From the NCBI GenBank assembly GCA_002350725.1, contig DEFJ01000025.1, positions 4,891 to 68,890 of the forward strand: DNA of 64,000 bases. The letters are read 5' to 3'. Shown here one piece after another: positions 45,900-54,673 of this stretch (position 1 is the stretch's first letter; every line of letters begins with the position of its first letter). The notes below the pieces were generated by a model. It saw only the letters and a list, made by a program, of their open reading frames with translations, made no database searches and had not been told where the DNA came from. The translations under genes were made by a program, and so were the position numbers. The stretch comes from Cyanobacteria bacterium UBA2855 (GTDB lineage: Bacteria; Cyanobacteriota; Vampirovibrionia; Gastranaerophilales; Gastranaerophilaceae).

Positions 45900-45905
45900 A
45901 TTCAT

Positions 45906-45934
45906 ATCCTAAAATAACCATATACCAATGTCAA
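45906..45934 (-). promoter_or_regulatory. promoter of the cobalamin-riboswitch transcript
   Basis: On the minus strand TTGACA (45929-45934), 17 bp, TAGGAT (45906-45911). Confidence 0.75.
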
Positions 45935-45952
45935 CAACCGCAGCGGTTTTTC

Positions 45953-45981
45953 TTGACAATAATAATGCGGCATTGTACTAT
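45953..45981 (+). promoter_or_regulatory. promoter of the DUF4145-like gene
   Basis: TTGACA (45953-45958), 17 bp, TACTAT (45976-45981). Transcription would start near 45988, which rules out the longer ORF start at 45928 and supports 45997. Confidence 0.7.
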
Positions 45982-45996
45982 TATATCGGGAAATTA

Positions 45997-46773
45997 ATGA
46001 TGGCTGCAAATTTTGATTTTTTAAAAAAAACTGACAAAAATTTATTTGAAATTATTAATGAAGCTGAAAAACTATATCGCGATGAATATTTTTCACAATG
46101 CATTACTCAAACCAGACAATTTGCAGAAAATGTATGTAAAAATGTACTTGGAGATAAACGTACGGTTGAAGAAACTTTTGACGATATGTTGGCAACGCTA
46201 AAGGATAACTCCTCAGGAGAAGAGCAGGAAAAAGAATTTATTGATGACTTATATTTTCTAAAAAAACAAGGAAATGATGCAGTTCACTCTTCAACAAACA
46301 ATAAAAGCGGTATGGAGGCACTTGAATGCTTACAAAGAGCCTTTGAAGTCGCAATAAATTATGCGGTATACAACAAGGGCGCAAAATCGGATATTTTAAA
46401 ATTAAGATATGATACAGAGCTTCTTGTTACAGGTAAAAAGTCTAAAAAATCTTTATCAGAAAAATATGAAGAAGCTAAAGAAAACGAAGAAAAGAAAACT
46501 TCAACAAAAACTAAAAAATCTACAGGTTCAAAAAGGGGAAGAAAATCAAAAAAAGAAATAAGTGTATTCCCCATAAGTTGGGGTATAAAGCCTAAAGAAA
46601 AACCTCAAACAAAAAAAGAAAATAAAAAGAAAAAAGTTTTCACAAAACAATCATACTCAATGAAACATAAAAATAACAAAAAAGGTCTGCCGATATTTTG
46701 GATAATCGTCGGTATATCTTCTTTCATTTCGTTAGTTGTAATATTATCAATGTTTATCGCAAGTGTTCTGTAA
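45997..46773 (+). CDS. DUF4145-like protein with C-terminal membrane anchor
   Basis: 258 residues from ATG 45997 (a second ATG follows directly at 46000). The N-terminal about 120 residues, with YFSQCITQTRQFAENVCKNV and LYFLKKQGNDAVHSS, resemble the DUF4145-type helical domain found with restriction and DNA-related proteins. A Lys-rich, probably disordered linker (about 135-215) precedes a single C-terminal membrane helix (FWIIVGISSFISLVVIL). It is divergent from the riboswitch operon. Confidence 0.65.
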   Translation: MMAANFDFLKKTDKNLFEIINEAEKLYRDEYFSQCITQTRQFAENVCKNVLGDKRTVEETFDDMLATLKDNSSGEEQEKEFIDDLYFLKKQGNDAVHSSTNNKSGMEALECLQRAFEVAINYAVYNKGAKSDILKLRYDTELLVTGKKSKKSLSEKYEEAKENEEKKTSTKTKKSTGSKRGRKSKKEISVFPISWGIKPKEKPQTKKENKKKKVFTKQSYSMKHKNNKKGLPIFWIIVGISSFISLVVILSMFIASVL

Positions 46774-46789
46774 ATTAAAGGGATCTATT

Positions 46790-48073
46790 ATGAAAAAATA
46801 TATTTTATTATTATGCGTAATCTTAATGTTCAATCAGAATTACACAAGTGCAGATATAATAAATCCAAATTACAACAACGGTAATGTATATAAGCAGGAT
46901 AAAAGATTTATTCCAGTACAAGCGCCTGATTATGCAAGATTTTACGATATCGATTCCGAAAAATTCACGGCAAAATTTATCCCATACAGTAACTCCGCCG
47001 AAAAACTTCTTTCGGGGTCTATAAAAACTTCGTACAAGAATGCGAAAAAGATTGAAAAATACATTGCCGATAAAAACTACAAAAAAGCTGTCGGTGTTGA
47101 CGGAAACTTTTTACCAACTCATTTAAAATACTATCATTATTTGGTAGATAAAAACGACATGCACTCTGCAATGAACGAAATGATGATAATTAAACGTATA
47201 AATTCTGCTGACAGAGTTCTTAATGACGATATTGTTTCTTATAAACTCGGAATGCTCTATTATCTGAACAAAAATTACGCAGGCGCGCTTAGTTATCTTG
47301 CGGATTTTGCTGATAAAAAAAATCCGTCCGAGGAAAATTTATGGTTTGCATTAGGGGATATTTATTCTAACCTCAACAACTACGAAATGAGTCTGAAATA
47401 TGCAAAAAAAATTCCCTCAACATCAATAAATTATACACCGGCTCTGGAAATTTTATATAACGACTATTATGGACTAAAAGACAATAAAAATGCTGAAATT
47501 TATGCAAGAGAACTGGTTAAACGGAGTCCAAATGCAACTAATTATGTAAGACTTGCAACCGTTTCAAGCTCCAACGACTCGGAAAAACTCAGACTTTTAT
47601 ATACGGCAAAAGACTATGCGGTTACTAACTATGATTACGACTCTTTACTAAGAGCCGATTTTGGCATAGCAAAATTAGAACAGAAAAAAATTGATGCGGC
47701 AGCTTCTAAATTATACGGTTTTGTAGTAAAACCCGATTGGAATAAAATATACGAAGTATTATCACCTATATTAGAACCGCTGGAATTAAGCAAAATGCAA
47801 TCCGAATTTTTTGGCGCCACAAATAATTGCATAACAAGATACAACGGAAATGATTTAATCAAATGCTTTGAAAATGTAAATTCAGAAGAAAATAGTAAAG
47901 TAAACGGGATACTTCAAGAATACGAGCAAGCATATATCGAGCAGCTGCAAGCAGAAGCCGAAGCGCAAAGACAACAAGAATTTCTGATGAGAACATATTA
48001 TCAAAGAATGTATATAGATGATTTTATGTATATGAGGCATTATCCAAGATATTTTATGAACAATTTTTGGTAA
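46790..48073 (+). CDS. exported TPR-like repeat protein
   Basis: 427 residues from ATG 46790, behind AAAGGGA; the earlier ATG at 46763 overlaps the upstream gene. Signal peptide MKKYILLLCVILMFNQNYTSA. The mature part is helical with tetratricopeptide-like units (YKLGMLYYLNKNYAGALSYL; WFALGDIYSNLNNYEMSLKY). Probably a periplasmic scaffold; function unknown. The C-terminus is rich in Gln, Tyr and Met. Confidence 0.75.
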   Translation: MKKYILLLCVILMFNQNYTSADIINPNYNNGNVYKQDKRFIPVQAPDYARFYDIDSEKFTAKFIPYSNSAEKLLSGSIKTSYKNAKKIEKYIADKNYKKAVGVDGNFLPTHLKYYHYLVDKNDMHSAMNEMMIIKRINSADRVLNDDIVSYKLGMLYYLNKNYAGALSYLADFADKKNPSEENLWFALGDIYSNLNNYEMSLKYAKKIPSTSINYTPALEILYNDYYGLKDNKNAEIYARELVKRSPNATNYVRLATVSSSNDSEKLRLLYTAKDYAVTNYDYDSLLRADFGIAKLEQKKIDAAASKLYGFVVKPDWNKIYEVLSPILEPLELSKMQSEFFGATNNCITRYNGNDLIKCFENVNSEENSKVNGILQEYEQAYIEQLQAEAEAQRQQEFLMRTYYQRMYIDDFMYMRHYPRYFMNNFW

Positions 48074-48108
48074 AAATAATTACTATATATTATATAATGT
48101 TTATACAA

Positions 48109-48137
48109 TTGACATTTAATATATAACATTATAAAAT
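48109..48137 (+). promoter_or_regulatory. promoter of the acyl-CoA synthetase gene
   Basis: TTGACA (48109-48114), 17 bp, TAAAAT (48132-48137). Confidence 0.7.
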
Positions 48138-48165
48138 ATATCCGTTGATTAAAGGGGTTTTATGT

Positions 48166-49842
48166 ATGGAATTACGAAATAGTAGAATTTTATCATTATT
48201 GGAAACTAAAACGGGAGATTATGAAAACCGTGTAGCACTTGGGATAAAAGGACCTTACGGGTGGAGAGAATTTACGTATAAAGGACTTGGGCTACTTTCA
48301 AGAAGAATTGCCAGATATCTGATTGAAGATTTAGGTATAAAAAAAGGCGAAAGTCTTGCAATATTGTCAGAATCAAAGCCTGAATACGGAGCTTGCGTCT
48401 TTGCATCCGTGTTAACAGGTACAATAACGGTTCCTTTGGATATTAAACTTTCAAAATATGAATTAATATCTATATTATCTGATTGTTTACCTTCAGTTAT
48501 GCTTGTATCTCAAGACTATCTTGATATGGCACTTGAAATACAAAAAGAAGTTCCGTCTATTAAACATATTCTTTTAATTGACGAACATGCGGTTAAGGAT
48601 GACGTTACAAATATTTACGATTTACCGGAAAAATATGATGCAAAATGGAGACAACGCAGCTCTAAATCAACAGCATTTATTATTTATACATCAGGAACGA
48701 CAGGAGCACCTAAAGGGGTTGAAATTTCTTTCAAAAATGTAAATGCCCAGCTTGTAGACTTAATGGAAGTTGTAGGAATAATTTTACCTAAAAATCAAAA
48801 AATTAACATGCTGTCTATTTTACCTATGAATCATTTATTTGAAATGACCGTAGGCTTTTCAACTTTCCTAAATTCAGGATTTTCGGTATTTTATACAAGC
48901 AGCTTTAAGCCAAAAGACATAACCGGAGTAATGAAAGAAAAAGGAATACAATTTATGATTGCAGTTCCGGCTTTCTTGAAATTATTAAAAGCCGGTATAG
49001 AAAAAGAGCTTTCTGCATCACCTATATACGTAAGGCTTGCCTTTAAGGTTATGTATTTTATTGCACAATTTATACCGTCATACAAAATGAGAAGAAAATT
49101 ATTCAAAAAATTACATCAGAATTTAGGCGGAAAATTCTTTGGATGCATCTCAGGCGGAGCACCACTGGATGTTGAAGTCGGGGAGTTTTTTGAAAGAATC
49201 GGCATTCGAGTTTATCAGGGCTACGGCTTATCCGAAACAAGTCCTGTTGTATCTGTAAACTACGACAAGAGAGGTGAACTTGCATCAGTTGGACATCCGT
49301 TAAGTCACTTTGAGGCAAAAGTTGACGAACAAACAGGAGAATTGTTATTAAGAGGTCCATCTGTTATGAAAGGATATCATAATCAACCTGAAATGACAGC
49401 AGAAGTTATTGATGAAGACGGTTGGCTGCATACAGGTGATATTGCAAAAATTGATAAAGACGGACATATTTATATAACCGGTCGTATTAAGAATATGATT
49501 GTTCTACAAGGCGGTAAAAAAGTTTTTCCGGAAGAAGTTGAAGCTGTTTTGGAAAAAAGCCATTATATTTCTGAAGTATGTGTTCTTGGAACATCAAGAA
49601 GCTTTGGCTCTAAAGATGGCACGGAAGAAGTTACAGCTGTTGTTGTACCAAAAGATGAATTGTACAATACTTATTCAGATGAAGATATTGACAGAATGAT
49701 AAAATTAGAAGTCAAAACATTGTCATCCCACTTGGCATCATATAAACGTCCGACAAATGTTGTTATTTCCCGCGAACCGCTACCTAAAACGACAACAAGA
49801 AAAGTCAAACGTAACGACGTTAGAGAATTAATTAAAGCATAG
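48166..49842 (+). CDS. AMP-forming long-chain acyl-CoA/ACP synthetase
   Basis: 558 residues from ATG 48166 (AAAGGGG upstream; the in-frame ATG at 48145 lies at the predicted transcription start and lacks a ribosome binding site). Adenylate-forming motifs: FIIYTSGTTGAPKGVEIS, YQGYGLSETSPVVSVN, GWLHTGDIAKIDKDGHIYIT and the C-terminal KTTTRKVKRND catalytic lysine. It activates fatty acids for lipid synthesis or turnover. It lies at the head of the rbfA-truB group, 50 nt before rbfA. Confidence 0.88.
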   Translation: MELRNSRILSLLETKTGDYENRVALGIKGPYGWREFTYKGLGLLSRRIARYLIEDLGIKKGESLAILSESKPEYGACVFASVLTGTITVPLDIKLSKYELISILSDCLPSVMLVSQDYLDMALEIQKEVPSIKHILLIDEHAVKDDVTNIYDLPEKYDAKWRQRSSKSTAFIIYTSGTTGAPKGVEISFKNVNAQLVDLMEVVGIILPKNQKINMLSILPMNHLFEMTVGFSTFLNSGFSVFYTSSFKPKDITGVMKEKGIQFMIAVPAFLKLLKAGIEKELSASPIYVRLAFKVMYFIAQFIPSYKMRRKLFKKLHQNLGGKFFGCISGGAPLDVEVGEFFERIGIRVYQGYGLSETSPVVSVNYDKRGELASVGHPLSHFEAKVDEQTGELLLRGPSVMKGYHNQPEMTAEVIDEDGWLHTGDIAKIDKDGHIYITGRIKNMIVLQGGKKVFPEEVEAVLEKSHYISEVCVLGTSRSFGSKDGTEEVTAVVVPKDELYNTYSDEDIDRMIKLEVKTLSSHLASYKRPTNVVISREPLPKTTTRKVKRNDVRELIKA

Positions 49843-49892
49843 TATTACAAATCCTGTTTTCATGTTATAATATCTATACTAAGGAGAATATT

Positions 49893-50237
49893 ATGACATT
49901 AAGAAACGAACGTGTAAGAAAAGAATTAATGCGCGACATCTCTGAAATTCTCAGAAAAGAAATTCGAGGGTTGGCAGGTGTTGTTTCAATCGTTGATGTT
50001 GAAGTTGCGCACGACAATTCGTTTGCACGCGTTATATACAGTGTTTTAGGATCTGAAGAACAGATTGAAAAGACAAAAGAAATTATTGAAAAAAGCACCC
50101 CAAAAATCAGATTTGAAGTAGGTAAGCGTATACGCTTACGCCTTACTCCCGAACTAAAATTTGTATATACAGACTCATTAGAAAAGGGTTCAAGAGTCAG
50201 CGAATTAATAAACAAAATTTCCAGAGGAGAAATATAG
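49893..50237 (+). CDS. rbfA: 30S ribosome-binding factor A
   Basis: 114 residues with the RbfA KH-like fold: RVRKELMRDISEILRKEIRG and the C-terminal IRLRLTPELKFVYTDSLEKG. It assists 16S rRNA 5' end maturation. AAGGAG lies before the ATG, and truB starts 6 nt after the stop, the common rbfA-truB order. Confidence 0.95.
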   Translation: MTLRNERVRKELMRDISEILRKEIRGLAGVVSIVDVEVAHDNSFARVIYSVLGSEEQIEKTKEIIEKSTPKIRFEVGKRIRLRLTPELKFVYTDSLEKGSRVSELINKISRGEI

Positions 50238-50243
50238 ACAATT

Positions 50244-51161
50244 ATGTTCGGGGTAATAAACATTTACAAACCTCGAGGCTTGACCTCTCACGACGTTGTC
50301 GAAATTATCAGGAAAATTTTAAAAATTAAGCAAGTCGGACATACCGGAACCCTAGACCCGTTTGCAGAGGGAGTTTTACCAATATGCGTAGGAAAAGCTA
50401 CTCGGCTTATTGATTATTTTGATGATGACAAAGAATACCTAGCAACAGTGAAATTTGGGACTTCTACAGACACTTATGATACAGAAGGAAAAATCACAAA
50501 AACCTCAGATAAAATAATATCTGCAAGTGATATTGAAAAAAACTTGGTAAATTTTAGAGGAGAAATATCTCAACTGCCTCCTATGTATTCGGCGGTAAAA
50601 GTCAACGGCAAAAAGCTCTATGAATACGCTAGAGTTGGGGAAACCGTACAAATTGAACCGCGTAAAGTCACAATATATAAACTTGAACTTGAAAGTTTTA
50701 ATGAAGCTGAACAAACCGCAAAAATACGTGTAAAATGTTCTAAAGGCACATATATCCGCTCAATCGCAAACGATTTAGGAGAAGAGTTAGGATGCTATGC
50801 TCATTTATCTGCTCTCGTACGAACACGGTCAGGGAAATTTAATGTACAAAATTCTAAAAAATTGCCTGTAAAAATTCTACCAAAAACAGGAGAAGATAAA
50901 TTTATAAAATATGAAATTTTTGAAAACGCAAAAGAAGAAATTCTATCGGCTATCCAATCGCCTCTTGACGCACTATCTTTACCAATCGTAGAAGTCGAAG
51001 AGAATGAACATATAAAAATTTCTCACGGTAATTCAATAAAAAAAGATATAAAAAATATTAATAGTGGTGATTTTTTAATTTTGTTTTATAATAATAATGT
51101 TGATGCCGTTGGGCAATTTGATGGTACGGAAATAAAGGTTAAAAAGGTGTTGTTACAATGA
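50244..51161 (+). CDS. truB: tRNA pseudouridine-55 synthase
   Basis: 305 residues. INIYKPRGLTSHDVV, the catalytic GHTGTLDPFAEGVLPICVGKAT (Asp of TLDP), YDTEGKIT and RVKCSKGTYIRSIANDLG are TruB motifs. It makes pseudouridine 55 in the T-arm of tRNAs. A C-terminal extension of about 75 residues beyond the catalytic domain lacks a clear PUA match. The stop overlaps the next start (ATGA). Confidence 0.94.
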   Translation: MFGVINIYKPRGLTSHDVVEIIRKILKIKQVGHTGTLDPFAEGVLPICVGKATRLIDYFDDDKEYLATVKFGTSTDTYDTEGKITKTSDKIISASDIEKNLVNFRGEISQLPPMYSAVKVNGKKLYEYARVGETVQIEPRKVTIYKLELESFNEAEQTAKIRVKCSKGTYIRSIANDLGEELGCYAHLSALVRTRSGKFNVQNSKKLPVKILPKTGEDKFIKYEIFENAKEEILSAIQSPLDALSLPIVEVEENEHIKISHGNSIKKDIKNINSGDFLILFYNNNVDAVGQFDGTEIKVKKVLLQ

Positions 51162-52018
51162 AAAAGATACTAATTATGTTAGGGTTAATTATGTTGACAG
51201 GAACGGCAGTTCAGGCTGCTAATTGTGAAAATTTTGGCTGTGCAGCTAATCCATACTCAAATTCTTTATCTTTTAGTAATTTGACGGGAACAAATTTCTT
51301 GGCTGAAAAAATCGGGAATTTGGTTATAAAAAAAGCAATCAAAAAAGACTCTAAAGGTAAATATAAAGTCAATTTACAATCATATAATTTAACAGCATTG
51401 AAAAAAGGGATATTTAAATCGCTTGAAATTGACGGAACAGATACCGTTACCGACGAAATTTATGTGTCAAAAGTTAAGCTAAAAACACTTTGTGACTACA
51501 ACTATGTTGATATCAACAACAAAGATAATACAGCAACTTTTATGGAACCGTTTGCAATGTCATTTGCTTTGCAGATAACAGAAAATGATTTAATTAAAAC
51601 AATGGAAAGTAAGTCCTACACTGAACTTCTCCGCAGAGTAAACAGTATCGGAAACACATCAAAACTTTTTAATATAGTATCAACTAAAGCTAAAATTGAA
51701 GATAATAAATTATACTATATTATGTCTGTCGGCATTCCGTTTGTAAAAGCAAAACAAGATATTACAATTGAAACTGATTTCAAAGTAAGAAACGGTGAAA
51801 TTGCACTTAACAACACAAAACTTGTTACTAATGTATTCAAATTTGACATAAGCAAATTGGAAAAAATTATTAATTACTTGAACCCTCTTGAATTTTCAAT
51901 GGGAATATTGGAAAATCAAGAAGTACAAACTCAAGTTAAGGAAATAACAATTAATGACAATAAAATTGATATCAGCGGTATCTTTACCGTAGAAAAAGGG
52001 TTTGTAACAGAAAAATAG
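51158..52018 (+). CDS. exported DUF2993/LmeA-like protein
   Basis: 286 residues. Signal peptide MKKILIMLGLIMLTGTAVQA. The mature part has the beta-strand and KGIFKSLEIDG pattern of LmeA-like (DUF2993) lipid-binding proteins, followed by LQITENDL. It may bind or move envelope lipids. Family assignment is tentative. It overlaps truB by 4 nt and precedes the GerMN gene by 14 nt. Confidence 0.6.
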   Translation: MKKILIMLGLIMLTGTAVQAANCENFGCAANPYSNSLSFSNLTGTNFLAEKIGNLVIKKAIKKDSKGKYKVNLQSYNLTALKKGIFKSLEIDGTDTVTDEIYVSKVKLKTLCDYNYVDINNKDNTATFMEPFAMSFALQITENDLIKTMESKSYTELLRRVNSIGNTSKLFNIVSTKAKIEDNKLYYIMSVGIPFVKAKQDITIETDFKVRNGEIALNNTKLVTNVFKFDISKLEKIINYLNPLEFSMGILENQEVQTQVKEITINDNKIDISGIFTVEKGFVTEK

Positions 52019-52032
52019 AAGAGGTTTTCGGC

Positions 52033-52644
52033 ATGAAAAAACAGCAACTTTTAATTATACTAGGCGGTCTTTTTATAGTTATATTATCCGTTGTCATAGG
52101 TTTGGCATTTTTGTCACCGATATTTAAGAACAGAGATAACGAAGGTCCTGGGGTTGTAGCGGAATTACCGCAGGTAAACCCTGATGAACAAGAGGAACAA
52201 CCAGAGGAACAGAAGCCAAAAGACTTTATTCAAGTAGTATTTATCGGTAAAAATTCCGGCGGAGATGAAGTATATAAAGTCGTAAAAAGAGAGTACGATG
52301 CAAATATTGACGGGTCAAAATTGAGATTTGCAATATCTTCTTTAATTATGGGACCTATACAAACCGAAAAAGCCACCGGAATATATTCTGAAGTACCGAC
52401 AAGCACAAATATATTGCACGTATACGATAATGAAGATAAAGTTATAGTTGATTTATCCTCAGGTTTTGTATACGGCGGCGGGACAGAAAGTGTTTACAAA
52501 AGATTATTCCAATTAATTAAAACAATAACAAGAAACACGGAAAAACCGGCATATTTATACATTGACGGCAGACAAGCAGACGTAATAGGCGGAGACGGAA
52601 TAATGATTACCCAACCGCTCAGTGAAAATTCAATCGGAGAATGA
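52033..52644 (+). CDS. GerMN-domain membrane-anchored protein
   Basis: 203 residues. An N-terminal membrane helix (about 5-28), an acidic Pro/Glu-rich linker, then a GerMN domain with SLIMGPIQTEKATGIYSEVP, KVIVDLSSGFVYGGG and YLYIDGRQADVIGG. GerMN is known from Bacillus spore germination (GerM) and many non-sporulating bacteria; its role here is probably in the cell envelope. Confidence 0.82.
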   Translation: MKKQQLLIILGGLFIVILSVVIGLAFLSPIFKNRDNEGPGVVAELPQVNPDEQEEQPEEQKPKDFIQVVFIGKNSGGDEVYKVVKREYDANIDGSKLRFAISSLIMGPIQTEKATGIYSEVPTSTNILHVYDNEDKVIVDLSSGFVYGGGTESVYKRLFQLIKTITRNTEKPAYLYIDGRQADVIGGDGIMITQPLSENSIGE

Positions 52645-52910
52645 TGGAAAAGGATTTAGAATACTATTTAAATCTTGATTGGACACTAATCGAGGGAGAG
52701 GACTTGGATTTTGAAGGGAAACCTTATCATTACATAATGATAGACGAAATCCCGAGCTTCTGTTTCTGCGCAAAGACACCTGAAAAAGCGCACGAAAATT
52801 ATAAAAAGCAGTTAAAATTAACTCTAACGGTAATGCTTGAAACGGGGGAACACATAAAAGAGCCGGGAGAAGAAGACTCCGAACCCGATTGGGAATCTCT
52901 CTGCCCGTAA
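52641..52910 (+). CDS. HicB-like orphan protein
   Basis: 89 residues from ATG 52641 or ATG 52644, overlapping the GerMN stop. The middle and C-terminal part (KTPEKAHENYKKQLKL...LETGEHIKEPGEED) follows the pattern of HicB-type partial RNase-H folds (an alanine-rich helix and then GxPIPxP). No HicA toxin gene lies next to it, so it is an orphan if the assignment holds. Confidence 0.5.
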   Translation: MMEKDLEYYLNLDWTLIEGEDLDFEGKPYHYIMIDEIPSFCFCAKTPEKAHENYKKQLKLTLTVMLETGEHIKEPGEEDSEPDWESLCP

Positions 52911-52912
52911 AC

Positions 52913-53935
52913 TTATATTTTTATCTTGTTATACGAAATTTTTATTTTAAAACCCAGAATTTTAAATATTTTATATTTCTTTTTATCTATTACCAGATTA
53001 TAAACAGAAAATATATTCCCTACTATTTCAATAAAAATTATTTTTATCATAAAAAACAAAAATTGATATATGGGCAAGTAACTGCGCACTTCTGCAATAT
53101 AAGAGTATTTGTTCCCAACAAATTTATTGTAGTTATCAATTAATTTACTTATAACCCAATCATTATATTCTTGTTTTATATTTTCATACACATTGTGCTC
53201 TGATAAAATATTTTTTATGTCGGATAAAAAGTAAAATATATCCTCATTCTTTTGTTTCGCCAACTCTGTATTAACGATTACACTATTATCACTTTTTATT
53301 CGATAAAAATAATCAGCATTATCTATATATACAATTTTATCAGCTAAAGCTCTGCTCAATACAGTAAAAATGATATCCTCAGAACGTACAATATCCATAA
53401 ACTGTATATTACATTTTTTTATAAAATTTGTTCGGTACAATTTATTCCATACAGCTAAATTCACACTAAAAACATAATTTTTTCTTATCCGATAGTTAAA
53501 TAAAGTATTTATAGGCAAGTGCAACTTGTTTTTTCGTTTTTTTATATAGTTACGTGCCTCATTATTTATCATAAAAGACTCTTCCACCAAATCTGCATCA
53601 TATAATTTTGCAGTATTATATAAGACTTCAAACATTTCAGTATTAACCCAATCATCCGGATCAACAAATCCTAAATATTCTCCCTTTGCAATTTTTATAG
53701 CATTATTTCGAGCAACACCTTGCCCCGAATTTTTTTGACTAATTAATTTTATTCTATTATCAATCTTGACATATTTTTCCAATATTTCTAAAGAACTATC
53801 TGTTGAACCATCATTTACACAAATTATTTCTATATTATGCATTGTTTGAAAAATGAGAGTTTTCAAACACTCTTCCAAATATTTTTCTACATTATAAACC
53901 GGAACAATTATACTTACATTTGGTTTCTGCATCAT
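52913..53935 (-). CDS. GT2 family glycosyltransferase
   Basis: 340 residues. SIIVPVYNVEKYLEECL, EIICVNDGSTDSSLEI and YLGFVDPDDWVN are the GT-A motifs of family 2; hydrophobic C-terminal region. It likely adds a sugar to surface glycan. The tail KIFKILGFKIKISYNK resembles the ends of the GT8 and HAD proteins at 32246-36280. It converges with the HicB-like gene (3 nt between stops). Confidence 0.88.
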   Translation of the reverse strand: MMQKPNVSIIVPVYNVEKYLEECLKTLIFQTMHNIEIICVNDGSTDSSLEILEKYVKIDNRIKLISQKNSGQGVARNNAIKIAKGEYLGFVDPDDWVNTEMFEVLYNTAKLYDADLVEESFMINNEARNYIKKRKNKLHLPINTLFNYRIRKNYVFSVNLAVWNKLYRTNFIKKCNIQFMDIVRSEDIIFTVLSRALADKIVYIDNADYFYRIKSDNSVIVNTELAKQKNEDIFYFLSDIKNILSEHNVYENIKQEYNDWVISKLIDNYNKFVGNKYSYIAEVRSYLPIYQFLFFMIKIIFIEIVGNIFSVYNLVIDKKKYKIFKILGFKIKISYNKIKI

Positions 53936-53961
53936 TTATCTTTCTTAACGTAATTATCGCA

Positions 53962-54001
53962 CATGATAAATTATTCTCGTATACGAGAATAATTTATCAT
54001 G
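53962..54001. promoter_or_regulatory. 40-bp perfect palindrome
   Basis: The 20 bases from 53962 (CATGATAAATTATTCTCGTA) are followed directly by their exact reverse complement to 54001, with no loop. Its half-site ACGAGAATAA (53983-53992) occurs again at 54043-54052 across the start of the tiny downstream gene. It may be an operator, a cruciform or a long RNA hairpin. Confidence 0.8.
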
Positions 54002-54026
54002 ATTACACACATCCTGTCAAATAAAA

Positions 54027-54032
54027 TATAAT
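54027..54032 (+). promoter_or_regulatory. -10 box of the tiny helix-turn-helix-like gene, predicted leaderless
   Basis: TATAAT, 6 nt before the ATG at 54039; a weak TTACAC lies about 18 bp upstream (54003-54008). Only GGA, no real Shine-Dalgarno, precedes the ATG. Confidence 0.5.
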
Positions 54033-54038
54033 ATTGGA

Positions 54039-54248
54039 ATGAACGAGAATAAAAATTACATCAGATCTCTTTTAGTTTTAAATAACATGCCTATTGCCAA
54101 GTTGGCAAAAAAAATGAGTGAATTATCCGGCAAAGAATACTCAATAGGCAGCTTATACGGGAAATTAGCAAGGGATACTCTGACACTTAAAGAATGTCAA
54201 CTTATTGCCTCTATTATTGGTTATCATATAGAATTTATAAAAAATTAG
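54039..54248 (+). CDS. small helix-turn-helix-like protein
   Basis: 69 residues. MPIAKLAKKMSELSGKEYSI and LTLKECQLIASIIGY look like the helices of a Cro/XRE-type DNA-binding domain (helix, AKLAKKMS turn, second helix). It is preceded by a 40-bp palindrome whose half-site recurs over its own start, suggesting autoregulation. Distance to the GT2 gene on the other strand is about 100 bp. The classification is by pattern only. Confidence 0.6.
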   Translation: MNENKNYIRSLLVLNNMPIAKLAKKMSELSGKEYSIGSLYGKLARDTLTLKECQLIASIIGYHIEFIKN

Positions 54249-54315
54249 TATTAAAGTTTACTTTAGCGCATAATTTTGGTACATTTGTGTTAGGATTACG
54301 AATGGAGGATTTATC

Positions 54316-54588
54316 ATGCAGACATATTCAGTACAAACTCATGGGATTTGCCCGAAAGCTATCTCTTTTGCCATTGATAACGGCAAAATTTATGACATAA
54401 AATTTTTTGGCGGATGCCCGGGTAATACTGCAGCTATCGCAAAATTACTGGAAGGCACTGATGCAAAAAATGTTGTTGATGTATTAAAAGGCAACGATTG
54501 CGGTGGCAGAGGAACATCATGCGCAGACCAACTTGCAAGAGGTGTTGAACAAGCACTGGCCGAAGCAGGTGCCGTTCAACAAGCCTAA
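54316..54588 (+). CDS. TSCPD-domain (TIGR03905-type) protein
   Basis: 90 residues. GICPKAISFAIDNGKI, FFGGCPGNTAAIAKLL and NDCGGRGTSCADQLARG give four cysteines in the pattern of TIGR03905, a domain related to the C-terminus of some ribonucleotide reductases and to nucleotide-binding enzymes. Function unknown. GGAGG precedes the ATG. Confidence 0.85.
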   Translation: MQTYSVQTHGICPKAISFAIDNGKIYDIKFFGGCPGNTAAIAKLLEGTDAKNVVDVLKGNDCGGRGTSCADQLARGVEQALAEAGAVQQA

Positions 54589-54673
54589 AACTACTACACT
54601 TTACTGATTTACTATTTATCAAATTAAATGTATAATAAGCCTATAAGTTTAGTTTGAAAGGTTAAATAATATA

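Noticed and set aside
45928..45996. Earlier start (MSTTAAVF...) for the DUF4145-like protein
   Set aside because: It overlaps the gene's own promoter and the divergent riboswitch promoter; transcription begins downstream of it.
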